Below, piece by piece: positions 47,541-57,891 of a stretch of DNA of 64,000 nucleotides. This stretch comes from Rhipicephalus microplus. Its lineage: Eukaryota; Arthropoda; Arachnida; Ixodida; Ixodidae. The DNA is taken from NCBI RefSeq assembly GCF_043290135.1, contig NC_134704.1, forward strand, positions 22,168,501 through 22,232,500, written 5' to 3'. How positions within the stretch are numbered: position 1 is the stretch's first letter; every line of letters begins with the position of its first letter. The notes below the pieces were generated by a model that made no database searches, was not told the origin of the DNA, and worked only from the letters and a program-made list of their open reading frames with translations. The position numbers and the translations under genes were made by a program.

Positions 47541-48434
47541 GAATATAATATAATATTTTTAATATACATCAATGATCTTTCACAATGCCTAAAATCATCT
47601 GACTGTATTCTTTACGCTGACGACACTACTATTTTCTGCTCAGATAACCACCTTGATTCATTAATCTACAAGCTTAACCACGACGCGGACAGCATAGTTA
47701 CCTGGTGCCGGCAAAATAAACTACAGATAAATGCTACAAAATCTCGGTTCGTCATCTTTTCTTCTAAGCATAGGATTTATTCAGGTTCACCATCTTTAAC
47801 TTTCGCTTCAAACACACTTTATCCTACTGACAGTGTCATGTTTCTCGGAGTCACATTAGATAAGCACCTAAAATTTGATGAGCATGTTTCATCGTTAACA
47901 AAGAAGACAGCTTATGGCATTAGGATATTAATTAAAGTTCGCAATTTTTTCCATATGAACACACTAATATCCCTTTATTACGCTTTCATTCATACGTATA
48001 TTAATTATTGCATATCATCATGGGGAAACACGTATCCAGTCCATTTATCTCCATTGCAACACACTCAAAATCAGGCTATTCGCATCATGACACATAGCAC
48101 CTACACATCAGAAGCATTGCCTTTGCTCACCTCTAACGGTATTCTGTCGGTGGGAAAACTACATAAATATTTCCTCGCAATACTAATCCACAAATCCATC
48201 AGCGGAAAGCTCCCGTTCCCTATAATCATCAAAAGCCAGTATCCTTACTCTTTGTCAACACGTTTCGCATCCAGCAATAGCTTCTTATTACCGAAACCCA
48301 GAACTAATTATGGTAAGTTCACTACTAACTTTTCAGCCACACAACTATGGAACTCATTACCATGCCATGTTAAAAATATCTCCAATTTCCACGCATTCAA
48401 AATCAACCTTCGGAATTATCTGCATTCAGCATAG
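47541..48434 (+). pseudogene. LINE reverse transcriptase, C-terminal half, open frame
   Basis: The frame carries IYINDLSQC, then the catalytic LYADDTTIF, then KLQINATKSRFVIFSSK and FLGVTLDKHLKFDEHV. A C-terminal tail with ATQLWNSLP ends at a natural stop. These are the palm and thumb regions of a LINE polymerase, which copies its own RNA into nicked DNA. The frame is uninterrupted from the breakpoint to the stop, unlike the other two reverse-transcriptase LINEs here, so the insertion is younger. It opens with about 26 codons of flanking sequence from 47472, which gives a chance fusion. The missing N-terminal half makes it non-functional. The clade is not resolved (CR1/Jockey-like). Confidence 0.85.
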
Positions 48435-48705
48435 TCATTTCATCATTTCATCATCTCTGCTTTCTTTTGTAATTTTTAAATAATCCAACGATGTTTCAGT
48501 GTTAATTGCTTCTTTTTGAGTGTTTACTTTGTGTACACATCTTTGTTGCGTTAAAGTACTTTTGTTTACTCAGCTCTTATGGGAGGTCCCCTGTACAGTC
48601 TCTTGACTTTGGGACCTCCCTCTGTATCAGTAGTAAACCCCATTGTAACCACCATTTGTAACCAATCAATTTCAATAAACTTTCAAAAAAAAACTTAAAA
48701 AAAAA
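47541..48705 (+). mobile_element. 3' portion of a non-LTR retrotransposon
   Basis: Only the last 1.16 kb of a LINE is present: a reverse-transcriptase C-terminal half, a 3' untranslated region ending in CAATAAACTTTC, and an A-rich tail at about 48675-48705. The 5' cut is at about 47541, next to a TAATATAATATAAT segment. No clear target duplication was found. Confidence 0.88.
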
Positions 48706-49226
48706 GCCCCTGCACGCATCACACGGATCGTTTTCTGAAATAAACCGTCAAATGAAGTAAAATTGGCGGCACATCGTTGCCTGATGCCACCACAAAAACG
48801 TCGCGGAATGTATTACCCATGCATGACTTAACGCGCATGACCCGAAGAAATCTGTCAGAACATTTATCAGAAGCTTTGCTACGCTGTGGAGCTTAGCAAT
48901 CGTCTCTTCAGTGTATTCGGAGAGTCGTGTACAGGCTCCAGTGTCGAGCAGTTTTGCGAGCGTCGAGAGTTGACGCAAGGCGCGTTACCCTGAAAAGCGC
49001 GGGAAAGTTCGCGGGGTGAGCGAAACAAAAGGTGAAGTGCCGGAGCGGCGCTCACCTTGCCGACATGTAGCGTGCGTCGCGGCGAAGCGCGCTCGCAGCA
49101 GCTGCGGCGGCGGCACACAAACACTCGGACCAGCGGCTTCCGCGCCGCCGGCGGCGCTGGCGGGCAAGGGCGAAGCGAACAGACCGGGCCTAGCGCAGCG
49201 CCGCCCCTCGCACCGGCGTCGCTGGC
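48706..49226. other. CpG-rich flank of the hAT insertion
   Basis: Sequence from 48985 to 49226 is very GC-rich and continues across the hAT insertion into 54042-54110. No convincing exon was found. It may be a CpG-rich promoter or another repeat. Confidence 0.35.
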
Positions 49227-49234
49227 GATTCAGC

Positions 49235-49249
49235 CAGTGGTGGTAACTT
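49235..49249 (+). repeat. hAT left terminal inverted repeat
   Basis: CAGTGGTGGTAACTT, identical to the inverse of the right end. Preceded by the target duplication GATTCAGC. Confidence 0.95.
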
Positions 49250-49356
49250 AGCGAGAAAGTCGCTAAATTTAGCGCCTTTTCAGTCGTGCTAGCGACAATT
49301 TTATCACTTTGGAGTCTTAGCGACTTTTTTGGAGACTTTGAAAAGTTGAAATTGAA

Positions 49357-50070
49357 TGTTTAAAGGACTACTGACAGGAAAAGTTTTGTTTTCGACATTT
49401 TTTTACAGTAATCCGTAGCTTTGCGTCTAGTAATGCCAAAATTCAATCGTAAATGTTCTAACGCATCGTATAATTGATGCTAGCATCGTTAATTGAGGAC
49501 GATTTTGTTTCAGTTCAAAACGCCCGCCTAGATACCATAAGAAACTAGCGCCGCACAGCGGGGCAGTGCCTGAGACTACATGCGCTCAAGCTTCGGTGAC
49601 GCTGAACGTGCGGTTTCCAAATAGGGTGACCCGAGAGTGGGGAAGAATAGAACGATGTGGGTGCGTTGAGCGTGTTCCCCTCAGGAAAAAGAAGAGCATT
49701 CCTGGCGTAAGCAGCGAAAACCACCTTAGAGCAGCCCGACAACAGAGCGAGAGGGGTGACGAACAATAGTCCTCGCCGGGAGCCAGTCGGCGAATTGTAC
49801 TCACCCCGAAAACGTTCTCGGAATCTCCGATGCCCACAATACTTGCTTGACCTCTGCAACCACGCAAGGGGAGCCTTTGTCTACGTAAAACCACAAAAAA
49901 TGTCGATTTTACCGGAATACTCGGATGAGCACACACCTTCGCTTTAAAACCAAGTTGAAATATTTTACAGGCAGCACTCACCCCTAATAATCGTTAAGAA
50001 GTGCATGCAAGAGTCTCAAACGTCGCAAGCACACCAAGCTTCCAAATTTTGTGTCAGGGGTCCTTTAAAA
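49357..50070. repeat. Possible nested element inside the hAT 5' region
   Basis: The segment opens with TTTAAAGGACTACTGACAGG and closes with TGTCAGGGGTCCTTTAAA, which are imperfect inverse copies. It may be a non-autonomous DNA element that inserted into the hAT ancestor, or an ancestral part of it. No target duplication was confirmed and no protein is encoded. Confidence 0.45.
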
Positions 50071-50868
50071 CAGACATAGAATATTAGGAAACTAATGAGA
50101 ACTGGGGAATGCTCGGAACGAGCTTCAAAAATGAGGCCAGGGCACACAGGATCGAGCTTCTTGAGCCGCTGCGATCTTTAGCGTGCGTGCAATGTGGCCA
50201 CCTGGCTGTTTTGGGCTGGTTGGTACATGATCGACGAAGCGAAAAAAAAAAAACTGCGCGGAACACCGGACAGTGAAAGAGACGGACCAAGCGCTTTTTT
50301 TCGCTTCGTTGAAAATACAAGGATGGAGAGGAAGCTACAGGAAAGCTGGCCTTTGCCCCTTCCTCCTGGAATTTCGAATACCTTGTCTATGCAGGCAGCT
50401 CGAAAGAAACGATGCCTGCGCTCGTCACTGCTGGAGCCTGGATGTCTCCCCCCCCCCCCCTCGCTAATGCACACCCATGCTATGGTGGCTAGCCACCATA
50501 CCCATGCTAAAAGTTCTGAATGCGCACTTGTGCGCCACGTGCTTCCGCGAGCATCGGCAAGCCTATCTCTCACACCATCCCTCTCGCTCCTCGGGTTCTG
50601 AAATCCGGGCATGTTCATGGCCGATTCTGCGGGGGTCTACCCAGCGTACCCCTTCAGAGAACACGAACTCAAACGAAGTGGTTCAACCGGTTCAACCTAC
50701 AACACGTGGTAGCGTTGCTTCACCATGGCTCACTGAGCCGCAGATCACTCGTTCTGTAGAAAAAACAGCCGCTCAAAAGATTTCGTTCACTCCTGAGCGA
50801 CACATCTCTATTTCCAGTACACTCAAGGACTAGGTGTAGCGTGCCGACTCGCTCGCTCTAGCTTAATC

Positions 50869-52884
50869 ATGCCTCCAAAGTATGAGCAGCATTATCGAAA
50901 AAGTTGGGAATCACTGCCCGAGTTTAAAGGCTGGCTACGTCCTGTGGAGAGCGAAAGAACAAAAGCATCATGCGCCTACTGCATGAGCGAATTCTACGCG
51001 AAGCTGTGCGATATCAAGAAGCATGCCGCCACCACCAAGCACAAGAAGTCATCTGAACCATACTCCAGTTCTTCTCGGCAGAAGAAACTGCAGTATTCAG
51101 CCGCAACTGAGTCTTCCTGCGGCAGAAGTGAAGCAGCTCTTTGTCTGTTTATATGCGAGCACACTGCATTCCTCACCGCTGACCACCTGACAGAACTCTG
51201 CAAGAAACAGTTCATGGACAGCAAAAGTGCAGCAGGCATGCGCATGCACCGGCGCAAATGCACGAAGATCATAGTGAATGTGTTATCTCCGCATTTCGTG
51301 GATCTCTTGGTGGCTGACATCGGTGACTCAAAATACAGCCTGATAATCGACGAGGGTACAGATATTTCGATCACTAAGTTACTGGGTGTGGTGGTGCGAT
51401 ACTTCAGTGCTGCTCGGAAGAGCATTGTGACGACGTTTCTTGCGCTTATCGAATTGGACGATGGCACAGCTGTGACAATCGTCAGGGCATTGGAAAACCT
51501 CCTCACGCGTATGGGACTTGACAAGAAGCGTCTCCTCGGCATTGGAGTTGACAACGCCTCGGTGAATACGGGTGTCAACAACGGTATTTTCGAGACAATT
51601 AAGCGTGAGTGGCAACTCCCGAACTTGATAATGGTAAGGTGTATTTGCCATTCTTTGCAACTCGCACTTTCCCACGCTGTTCAGGGAACGCTTCCCAGGA
51701 ATGTGGACTTCTTGGTGCGCGAAACCCACATGTGGTTTTCCCATTCTTCAAAGCGTAAAGCCGCGTACAGTCAACTTTACCGTAGCCTCTGCGATGGGGA
51801 AGAACCACTATCAATTCCAAGGGTGTGCGATACCAGATGGATATCGTTGGAGCCAGCGGTCGTCAGAGTCCTCGATCAATGGGACATGTTGCTGAAACAT
51901 TTCGAACAAGCCAGATCAACGGAAGGATGCTACACCGCAGAGCTCCTGTATCAGATGTACTCTGATCCGCTGAATAAGCTTTATCTACTCTACCTTCGAC
52001 CAATGCTACGAGAAGTTCAGCGTACAAACAAGGCCTACGAGAGGAACGACGCGGATCCCGCAAAGCTTCTTGAAGACCTCACGCTCCTAATTAAGATGGT
52101 TTGCAGCAAAGTGCTCATTCCAACGGCGAAGATAGATCCGCTGCGCCAGCCTATCGATGGTCACCTGGACCCCAAGCCATACCTGGGATACGAGTTCGAG
52201 AAACTGGCGAGCACGCTACCAGCTGGTCCTGAAGTTGACTTTGTGCGCCAGCGATGCGTTAATTTCACAGTAAAGCTGTCAAATGAGCTCCGGCAACGTC
52301 TGCCATCGAACTTCAAGATATTGCAGGGCATGGCACGGCTGTCTGTGGGAGCATGCTTGCGAGTACTCAAGGAGCCTATCACGGAGCTGGCGGAACATTT
52401 CGGTGTTCAACCAAACGAGATAGATCTCGTGAACGCGCAGTGGAAGAAGCTGACCCTGGTGGGCTGGGCCAACACCACCGACACCATTGCATTTTGGTCC
52501 GAGGCCACTGCGTACCGTGATGCAGCTGGCTCGAACCCGTTTCACGAGGTCGCGCAGCTCGCAGTTGATGTGCTCTCCTTGCCGCACTCAAACGCAGAAG
52601 TGGAAAGAGTTTTTAGCCAACTAAGCGTGGTTAAGACAAAACTCAGAAATTCTCTCAGCACTGCCAGCACAAATGCGGTCTTAAGTGTTCGTAGCGGACT
52701 TCGCCGTCTTGGAAAGTGCTGCCACACCTATGACCTGCCTGACACAGTGACAAGAAAAGTTGGAACCATGCAAGCGTACTCCTCAGCGTTCGCGCCAAGA
52801 AGTAGTGCACGTGCGCAAAGCAGTGGAGAGTCTGCAGACGAGGAGGTGTGGACTGGTGAGGTGGAACTATTGCTTGACATATAG
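50869..52884 (+). CDS. hAT family transposase, intact
   Basis: A 671-residue protein that would cut the element out at its inverted repeats and insert it elsewhere in the nucleus. Residues 35-58 form a BED-type zinc finger (C35-x2-C38, H52, H58) for DNA binding. The RNase H-like catalytic core follows: LIIDEGTD with Asp 161, GVDNASVN with Asp 228, the CxxH pair C258/H261, and an RW pair (TRW, residues 322-324). The C-terminal dimerisation region at about 545-615 contains HSNAEVERVFS, where the third acidic residue (Glu 577 or 579) is expected. Length is typical for the family. The first ATG after an upstream stop at 50831-50833 was chosen. No stop, frameshift or missing key residue was seen. 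An upstream non-coding exon is possible. Confidence 0.93.
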   Translation: MPPKYEQHYRKSWESLPEFKGWLRPVESERTKASCAYCMSEFYAKLCDIKKHAATTKHKKSSEPYSSSSRQKKLQYSAATESSCGRSEAALCLFICEHTAFLTADHLTELCKKQFMDSKSAAGMRMHRRKCTKIIVNVLSPHFVDLLVADIGDSKYSLIIDEGTDISITKLLGVVVRYFSAARKSIVTTFLALIELDDGTAVTIVRALENLLTRMGLDKKRLLGIGVDNASVNTGVNNGIFETIKREWQLPNLIMVRCICHSLQLALSHAVQGTLPRNVDFLVRETHMWFSHSSKRKAAYSQLYRSLCDGEEPLSIPRVCDTRWISLEPAVVRVLDQWDMLLKHFEQARSTEGCYTAELLYQMYSDPLNKLYLLYLRPMLREVQRTNKAYERNDADPAKLLEDLTLLIKMVCSKVLIPTAKIDPLRQPIDGHLDPKPYLGYEFEKLASTLPAGPEVDFVRQRCVNFTVKLSNELRQRLPSNFKILQGMARLSVGACLRVLKEPITELAEHFGVQPNEIDLVNAQWKKLTLVGWANTTDTIAFWSEATAYRDAAGSNPFHEVAQLAVDVLSLPHSNAEVERVFSQLSVVKTKLRNSLSTASTNAVLSVRSGLRRLGKCCHTYDLPDTVTRKVGTMQAYSSAFAPRSSARAQSSGESADEEVWTGEVELLLDI

Positions 52885-52932
52885 ACTTTAGTGACTTGAG
52901 TGAAATGTGAAGAACGATCGAAATGAAAGAGC

Positions 52933-52995
52933 GCCGGCCAAAATGAAAATATTTAAAACATTTCAGATGTTTTAAATCTTGTCATCTTGGCCGGC
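52933..52995 (+). other. Hairpin in the transposase 3' region
   Basis: Two 29-nt arms (52933-52961 and 52967-52995) with three mismatches and a 5-nt loop (TTCAG), starting 48 bp after the stop codon. Both outer ends are the GC-rich GCCGGCCA/TGGCCGGC. It could shape the 3' end of the mRNA; no role is proven. Confidence 0.8.
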
Positions 52996-53078
52996 ACTGT
53001 TTCAATTTGCTTGTTCTTCATGCTTCTTCCCTACGAGACGATACTTGGTCAAACGATCTTCTTGAGTGCAATGTGTCC

Positions 53079-53084
53079 AATAAA
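53079..53084 (+). other. Polyadenylation signal of the transposase transcript
   Basis: AATAAA, about 195 bp after the stop codon, followed by a T-rich segment. It fits the end of the hAT transcript. Confidence 0.55.
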
Positions 53085-54018
53085 ATAATTTTAGGTTTCA
53101 CTCGTTCCTAGCATTGTAGTAACATATTACATCAAACGTTAGATAGCAGCTGTGCACGCAGTAGGTTATTGTTGAAAGCTAATTGACGAAGTATGGGCTC
53201 TTTGGTGGAATTGCAGTACCTTCATGAGGCAGAAAAAGCGTGCGTGGCGTGCATGCACAAAATTTATGCACACCACGCGTTCCCCTGCTTCGCGGAGAGA
53301 GAGAGAGAGAAAACTTAATTTCCGGCAGAGTGCTGCGCTGGGTTCCGACCCATGGGTATGGTGGCTAGATCATGGGGGAAGGAAATAACAGGAGGGAGCA
53401 TGACGTCACGCACCCAGCCTTGGCAAGCCAACCCGTTTTGAAGCCAACAAAGTCGGCCCTTTTGCCGTGAGATCACGCAATAAACGAGACTTGCCGATAC
53501 CTCGAAATACGGCGCCCGGTAGCTTTTAATCGAAATGAACTGGTTCGGCGCAGACTGGCCGGCTCACGGAGGTGTTTCAAAGACGGAACAGCGCCGAGAG
53601 AACTAAAACCTACCGCGAGCGCTGACGTTTTGGTCACTTGTTGGGCCGACTTGGTGGGCTTCAATCGAGTTGCGCAACGCTCCCTCCTGTCTTTCCTTCC
53701 TCCATGTTCCGATCTGTGGTTCAGACCTAGAAGTTTATTCCGCGCAATCCACGTCTCCCGGCAGACCCAGAGTTGCTTGTCCAGACCAAAACTGAACAGC
53801 GCAGTCCGACACTAGAAATGATTATTTTATTTTGACTGTTCACTTTATTCACCACAGCAGAAATTTATTTAAATCATTGTTTAAAAATAATCCCTTAACG
53901 TGCTTTATCCAGTCGAAAACTAAAAACTCAGGAAAAACGTCATCATCATCATCACTTAGCGACTTTTGGCTGAAATTGACGACTTTTAGGAAGCGTTCTG
54001 GCGACTTAGGCCCCCCAA

Positions 54019-54033
54019 AAGTTACCACCACTG
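54019..54033 (-). repeat. hAT right terminal inverted repeat
   Basis: The exact inverse of the left end, followed by the target duplication GATTCAGC at 54034-54041. Confidence 0.95.
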
Positions 54034-54041
54034 GATTCAGC

Positions 54042-55235
54042 GCGTCGCGAGTGCTTCCTGGCGGCGTCGACGGCCGTGTGTGCGAACCGGCGCCTTCGGT
54101 CCGCTCAATAATACACGGCAAACGCTCAGTGTCCTGCCGGGTACGACAGCTAGACCAATCACAAGCTATGTAGTCTGTCCCAATAAATCGGTGCATTTTT
54201 GCAGGGACTATAGTTGCAGGCGAAGCGAGTGAAAGGGCCGAACTTAACGAGTGAGGTTGCTCAACAGGACTATTTGCCGAGCATCGTCGTCACCGGTAGG
54301 CTCATGCAGCTACGTAGAAAGAACTGTTCCAGTGCTCTTATAAGAGCAACATTGCAAAAGCACTTCGTTTTTTTTCTTTTGTTTTTAAATTACGATCTTC
54401 AATGTTCAGTCATATCACTGCCCGTTGCCATTGTCGCTTACTTGCTTTTCTTAAGCCATCATTCTTTTAGACTCAGTACTCTTGCCATGCGCTAAACCTA
54501 CCGCCGATACTGCCAAGAGGTGTCAAATTTATTGAAGTAGTGGCTCAAATCTTGTTAATCTTGATGATTCTCTGTAAGTGTGCGTAGAACAAAATTACAA
54601 AGACTGCGCTTACCTCCCTTTTTTATTGAAATAAAAAGTAAATGAAGGAGCAGTTGTCCCCATTGCTTCGCGACGCCTGCACTTTTCCACTTGACTTAAG
54701 GATATAAAAAAGTCACAGCTTTGCCAAAAGGCGAAGCAATGAATGCGATATCAATGTATTCGAATGTTTTAAGAAGCAAGGATAGCATATTTAGGAACAA
54801 TACTATTTATATTAAACATGCGCTTGTCAAGTAACCACGTTTCCTGTAGCGCGGCCACAGTAGATGACCACAAAAAAAAAAAACTCATGCTTAGTGACGG
54901 CGTTGATATACGAAGTGAGGCTGGTAGTCAACTCATTTAGATCCGATCTCATTGAACTCTACAAAACGCTGGTGTAAGAAAATATGGGCACTCCGGGTAG
55001 ACGTTTGCACCGTTTGTTCCTGTTGAGAGCGCAGCTCGTAGAAGCTCCCGCCCGGTGTGGCGCCACAAGGCGCGTGCTGATTGTTGCCACAAGCACCATG
55101 ATTGTTGCCATAAGCAACCATAAGCACCCCTCCCCTTTCCTCTTGTTCGCTGGCGAGAGAAGTGCGCGCGCAGACGAGCGCGGCTGGAAAGGCATTGTTC
55201 GCTCCTTATAAAAAGGAGGCTTGCGCATCCTTCCC
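54042..55235. other. Non-coding stretch after the hAT element
   Basis: GC-rich to about 54110, then AT-rich. An acceptor-like TTTTTGCAG at 54197-54205 and a short open frame follow, but I cannot defend an exon. Confidence 0.35.
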
Positions 55236-55236
55236 A

Positions 55237-55238
<2 letters not shown>

Positions 55239-55292
<54 letters not shown>
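55239..55292. repeat. TA microsatellite
   Basis: About 27 uninterrupted TA units. Confidence 0.97.
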
Positions 55293-55295
<3 letters not shown>

Positions 55296-55360
55296 ACTGC
55301 GGTGACGGAAAAAACCAGCCTAGACTTTCCATATATTTGCTATCGCAATAAACTAAAGAA

Positions 55361-55750
55361 ACGAAAATAATACATATGCATAGATACTGTCCTACTTTGG
55401 CGACTTCTTTCATGTTGTTTAATCATGTCTATATCAATATTTGACAGCTCTCTTTCTACATAATTTATGACCCCGACATTTTTTTTAGCACAATGGCAGT
55501 ACGAGGGTACAATTATAATAGACAGCTAGATAAATAGAAAAAATGCGTCTGTTCAAACGAAAATAATACATATGCATAGATACAGTCCTACTTTGGCGTG
55601 TTCTTTCATGTAGTTTAATCATTTCTATATCAATCTTTGACAGCTCTCTTTCTACCTAATTTATGACCCCAACATTTGTTTTCGCACAATCGCAGAAAGA
55701 GGGTGCAATTCTAATACACAGCTAGATAAATAGAAAAAAAGCGTCTGTTC
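55361..55750 (+). repeat. Tandem duplication with 196-bp period
   Basis: Copy one is 55361-55556 and copy two 55557-55750. Both start ACGAAAATAATACATATGCA and end GCGTCTGTTC, with scattered substitutions. No coding content. Confidence 0.9.
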
Positions 55751-56795
55751 TCATTTCTATCTGTGTGTCTTCTATTGCACTGAAAAGAAGACCTCGGCTC
55801 TATGCTGGCCTACTACATGCTTGGCCGACCTAACCAGTCATGGCTTAAGCTTGGCCAACAAGGTAGGGCTGCGGGCGATTTTGGTTAATGGCCTCACAAC
55901 AGGTGACCTCTGCTTGCCAACACACGCCCAAGGCTGCAGATTGACCTTGTAGATGTCAAGTGGTACACCGATGAATTAAACAATCTTGTGCAAATAATCT
56001 AGTGCAATCTAGCGGCCGCTGACGCTGAACCGTCAAACAAGAAATTTTCCCTGACCAAGAAAGAATGCGGGCCGTGTAGGAAAAAAAAAATGCACCCACA
56101 GATATCATGCAATGTCATATTGTGGCTGGCCCATGGTAACTGGTCAACGTGGTAGGTAGCAAGCCATGGCCCTACAATGGACCACGCTTGGTCGCCCGGG
56201 CATCTTTTGCCAAACTCTTTCTTATCATTTGCCGACCGTTGGCTGAACGTCTGCAGCCAATTAATAACCAGCAAAGTTGGTTGCTATTCAGGGCCCCACC
56301 TTGTGAGACCATTGGTCTCCCGACAATAGTGGTTGCCGAGCCCTGCACACTTGTTTCCCAACCATCGGCCTATTCAGTTGGGCCGCGATGATGGACAGAT
56401 ATGCGCAAGTGTGCTGCAAAAAAAAAAAAAAAGCGAAGTGCGATTCGTGTTACCGTTTACAGCGAGGTTGTATAAAACTAGCGTCATTCGTAACTTCGTG
56501 AACCTATACCCTACAGAAAGCTATCATACTCAAGAATGGGCTTTACACTGAAATAAAAGTAACCACGGCTCCACAGACTGAGCTCAAACGTCGGATGGCG
56601 AACAGGGTAAATTAGATTACTTGACTGCGACCTTGAAAATAATGAAACGAACCCGTATAGTTTATATAGTCATCAATTACCTACTAAACAGAAAAGCCGT
56701 AGCGGGTATGTGCCACAGAAATTTGGCAAACTCTACTAATCTTGACTGGTGCACTGACAATGGCTAGATAGATAGACAGAATGACATACAGACAG
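55751..56795. other. Non-coding stretch
   Basis: No gene recognised. Positions 55830-56400 contain many loosely repeated TTGGCC/GGCCAA words, which may be an old degenerate repeat. Confidence 0.35.
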
Positions 56796-56798
56796 ACA

Positions 56799-56800
<2 letters not shown>

Positions 56801-56869
<69 letters not shown>

Positions 56870-56900
56870 TATAATATATATATATATATGTATATATATA
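56801..56900. repeat. TA microsatellite left of the Penelope-like structure
   Basis: A TA array to 56866, a short CATATAATATA break, then more TA with one G. A matching array lies at the other side of the inverted structure. Confidence 0.95.
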
Positions 56901-56974
56901 GGCAGGCATGGTGGTTGAGTGGCCGTAGCGTTGCATATAGTCTAGTAGATCCTCCGTGAGTGGTCACAACGTGG

Positions 56975-57021
56975 TTTATTTCGACGTTTCGGCCTAGAGT
57001 CTGGCCTTCATCAGGAATAAA
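56975..57021 (-). ncRNA. Hammerhead ribozyme candidate, left arm
   Basis: Read on the minus strand: stem I strand TTTATTC (57021-57015), core CTGATGA (57014-57008), one extra A, stem II GGCC (57006-57003) with loop AGACTCTA and GGCC (56994-56991), core GAAA (56990-56987), CGTC (56986-56983), then the second stem I strand GAAATAAA. All conserved core positions of the hammerhead are present. The ACGT palindrome leaves no room for a normal stem III, so activity as a dimer is the likeliest form. Confidence 0.65.
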
Positions 57022-57388
57022 GATACAGTTTGTCGGTGCTCAGCTTTATACAATCTCAAATCAGAGGGCAAGGTAAGAGGGAAAAAAAGAAAAGAAAAGA
57101 AAAGGAAAGAAAAAAAAGAAAAAAGAGAAAAATAATATACGGCAACGATGAAAATAGTAACTGAGTTCACGGCACTGCAGCTGCGAAGGGCACTGGACAA
57201 CCTAAAACAATTCCAAGTGTAACTACTCTTCCTAAGTGCAGCTGTCGTCTGTTTTCTGTTTTATTTTACTACCCAATCAATTGTGCCTTGCACGACATGC
57301 CCAACAGCAACCATGTGCACAGCCGGGAGGCCCCCACGACACGCGTAATTTAGAAGCGGGCCAGGAATTCGCATTGCACGCGCTTGCA

Positions 57389-57580
57389 CAGCCTACCGCA
57401 ATACGGGGCACCCCTATTTTTACGACGAAATGTTGACAGGGCGCGAAGTAGTTAAAGGCTTAGAACTTCCTAAAATGCCCGCTGACCAGCCTCTGCCACA
57501 ATACGCGGCCCCCGTCCTTCTACGACGAATTGTTTACGGGACCCCGAGCAGTTAAAGGCTTAGGACTTCCTGAAAAGCTC
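57389..57580 (+). repeat. 100-bp internal duplication in the spacer
   Basis: Two diverged copies with a 100-bp period (about 57389-57480 and 57489-57580) share CAATACG, TACGACGAA and GTTAAAGGCTTAG. They may be leftovers of the element body or captured flank. Confidence 0.6.
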
Positions 57581-57891
57581 TTTTTTGCCCCACACCGAAC
57601 CGCCAGTGCCAGGAGGGACCGTCTGATCGGGAGGAATGCGCTAGTGAACGGAAACATACACAGACCGCTGACATCAGAAAGGTGAAGGGGAGAGGGGGGA
57701 GAGAGATGGGGGGGAGTGGAGGGAAAAGTGGAAGGGGGGCACCCGAGGGGCGTTCACCGTATATTATTTTTCTCTTTTTTCTTTTTTTTCTTTCCTTTTC
57801 TTTTCTTTTCTTTTTTTTCTTTTCTTTTTTTTCCTCTTACCTTGCCCTCTGATTTGAGATTGTATAAAGCTGAGCACCGACAAACTGTATC

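Larger units (their letters stand above)
49235..54033 (+). mobile_element. Full-length hAT DNA transposon
   Basis: A 4799-bp element with 15-bp perfect terminal inverted repeats (CAGTGGTGGTAACTT at 49235-49249 and its reverse complement at 54019-54033). The exact 8-bp target duplication GATTCAGC lies at 49227-49234 and 54034-54041. An 8-bp duplication and CAGTGGTGG-type ends are characteristic of hAT transposons. Subterminal AGCGAC/GTCGCT motifs recur inside both ends (about 49250-49330 and 53955-54005) and may be transposase-binding sites. The element carries one uninterrupted transposase gene, so this copy could be autonomous. Confidence 0.96.

Noticed and set aside
54197..54330. Possible internal exon after TTTTTGCAG
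   Set aside because: The segment is short, encodes no recognisable domain, and neighbouring exons are not visible.
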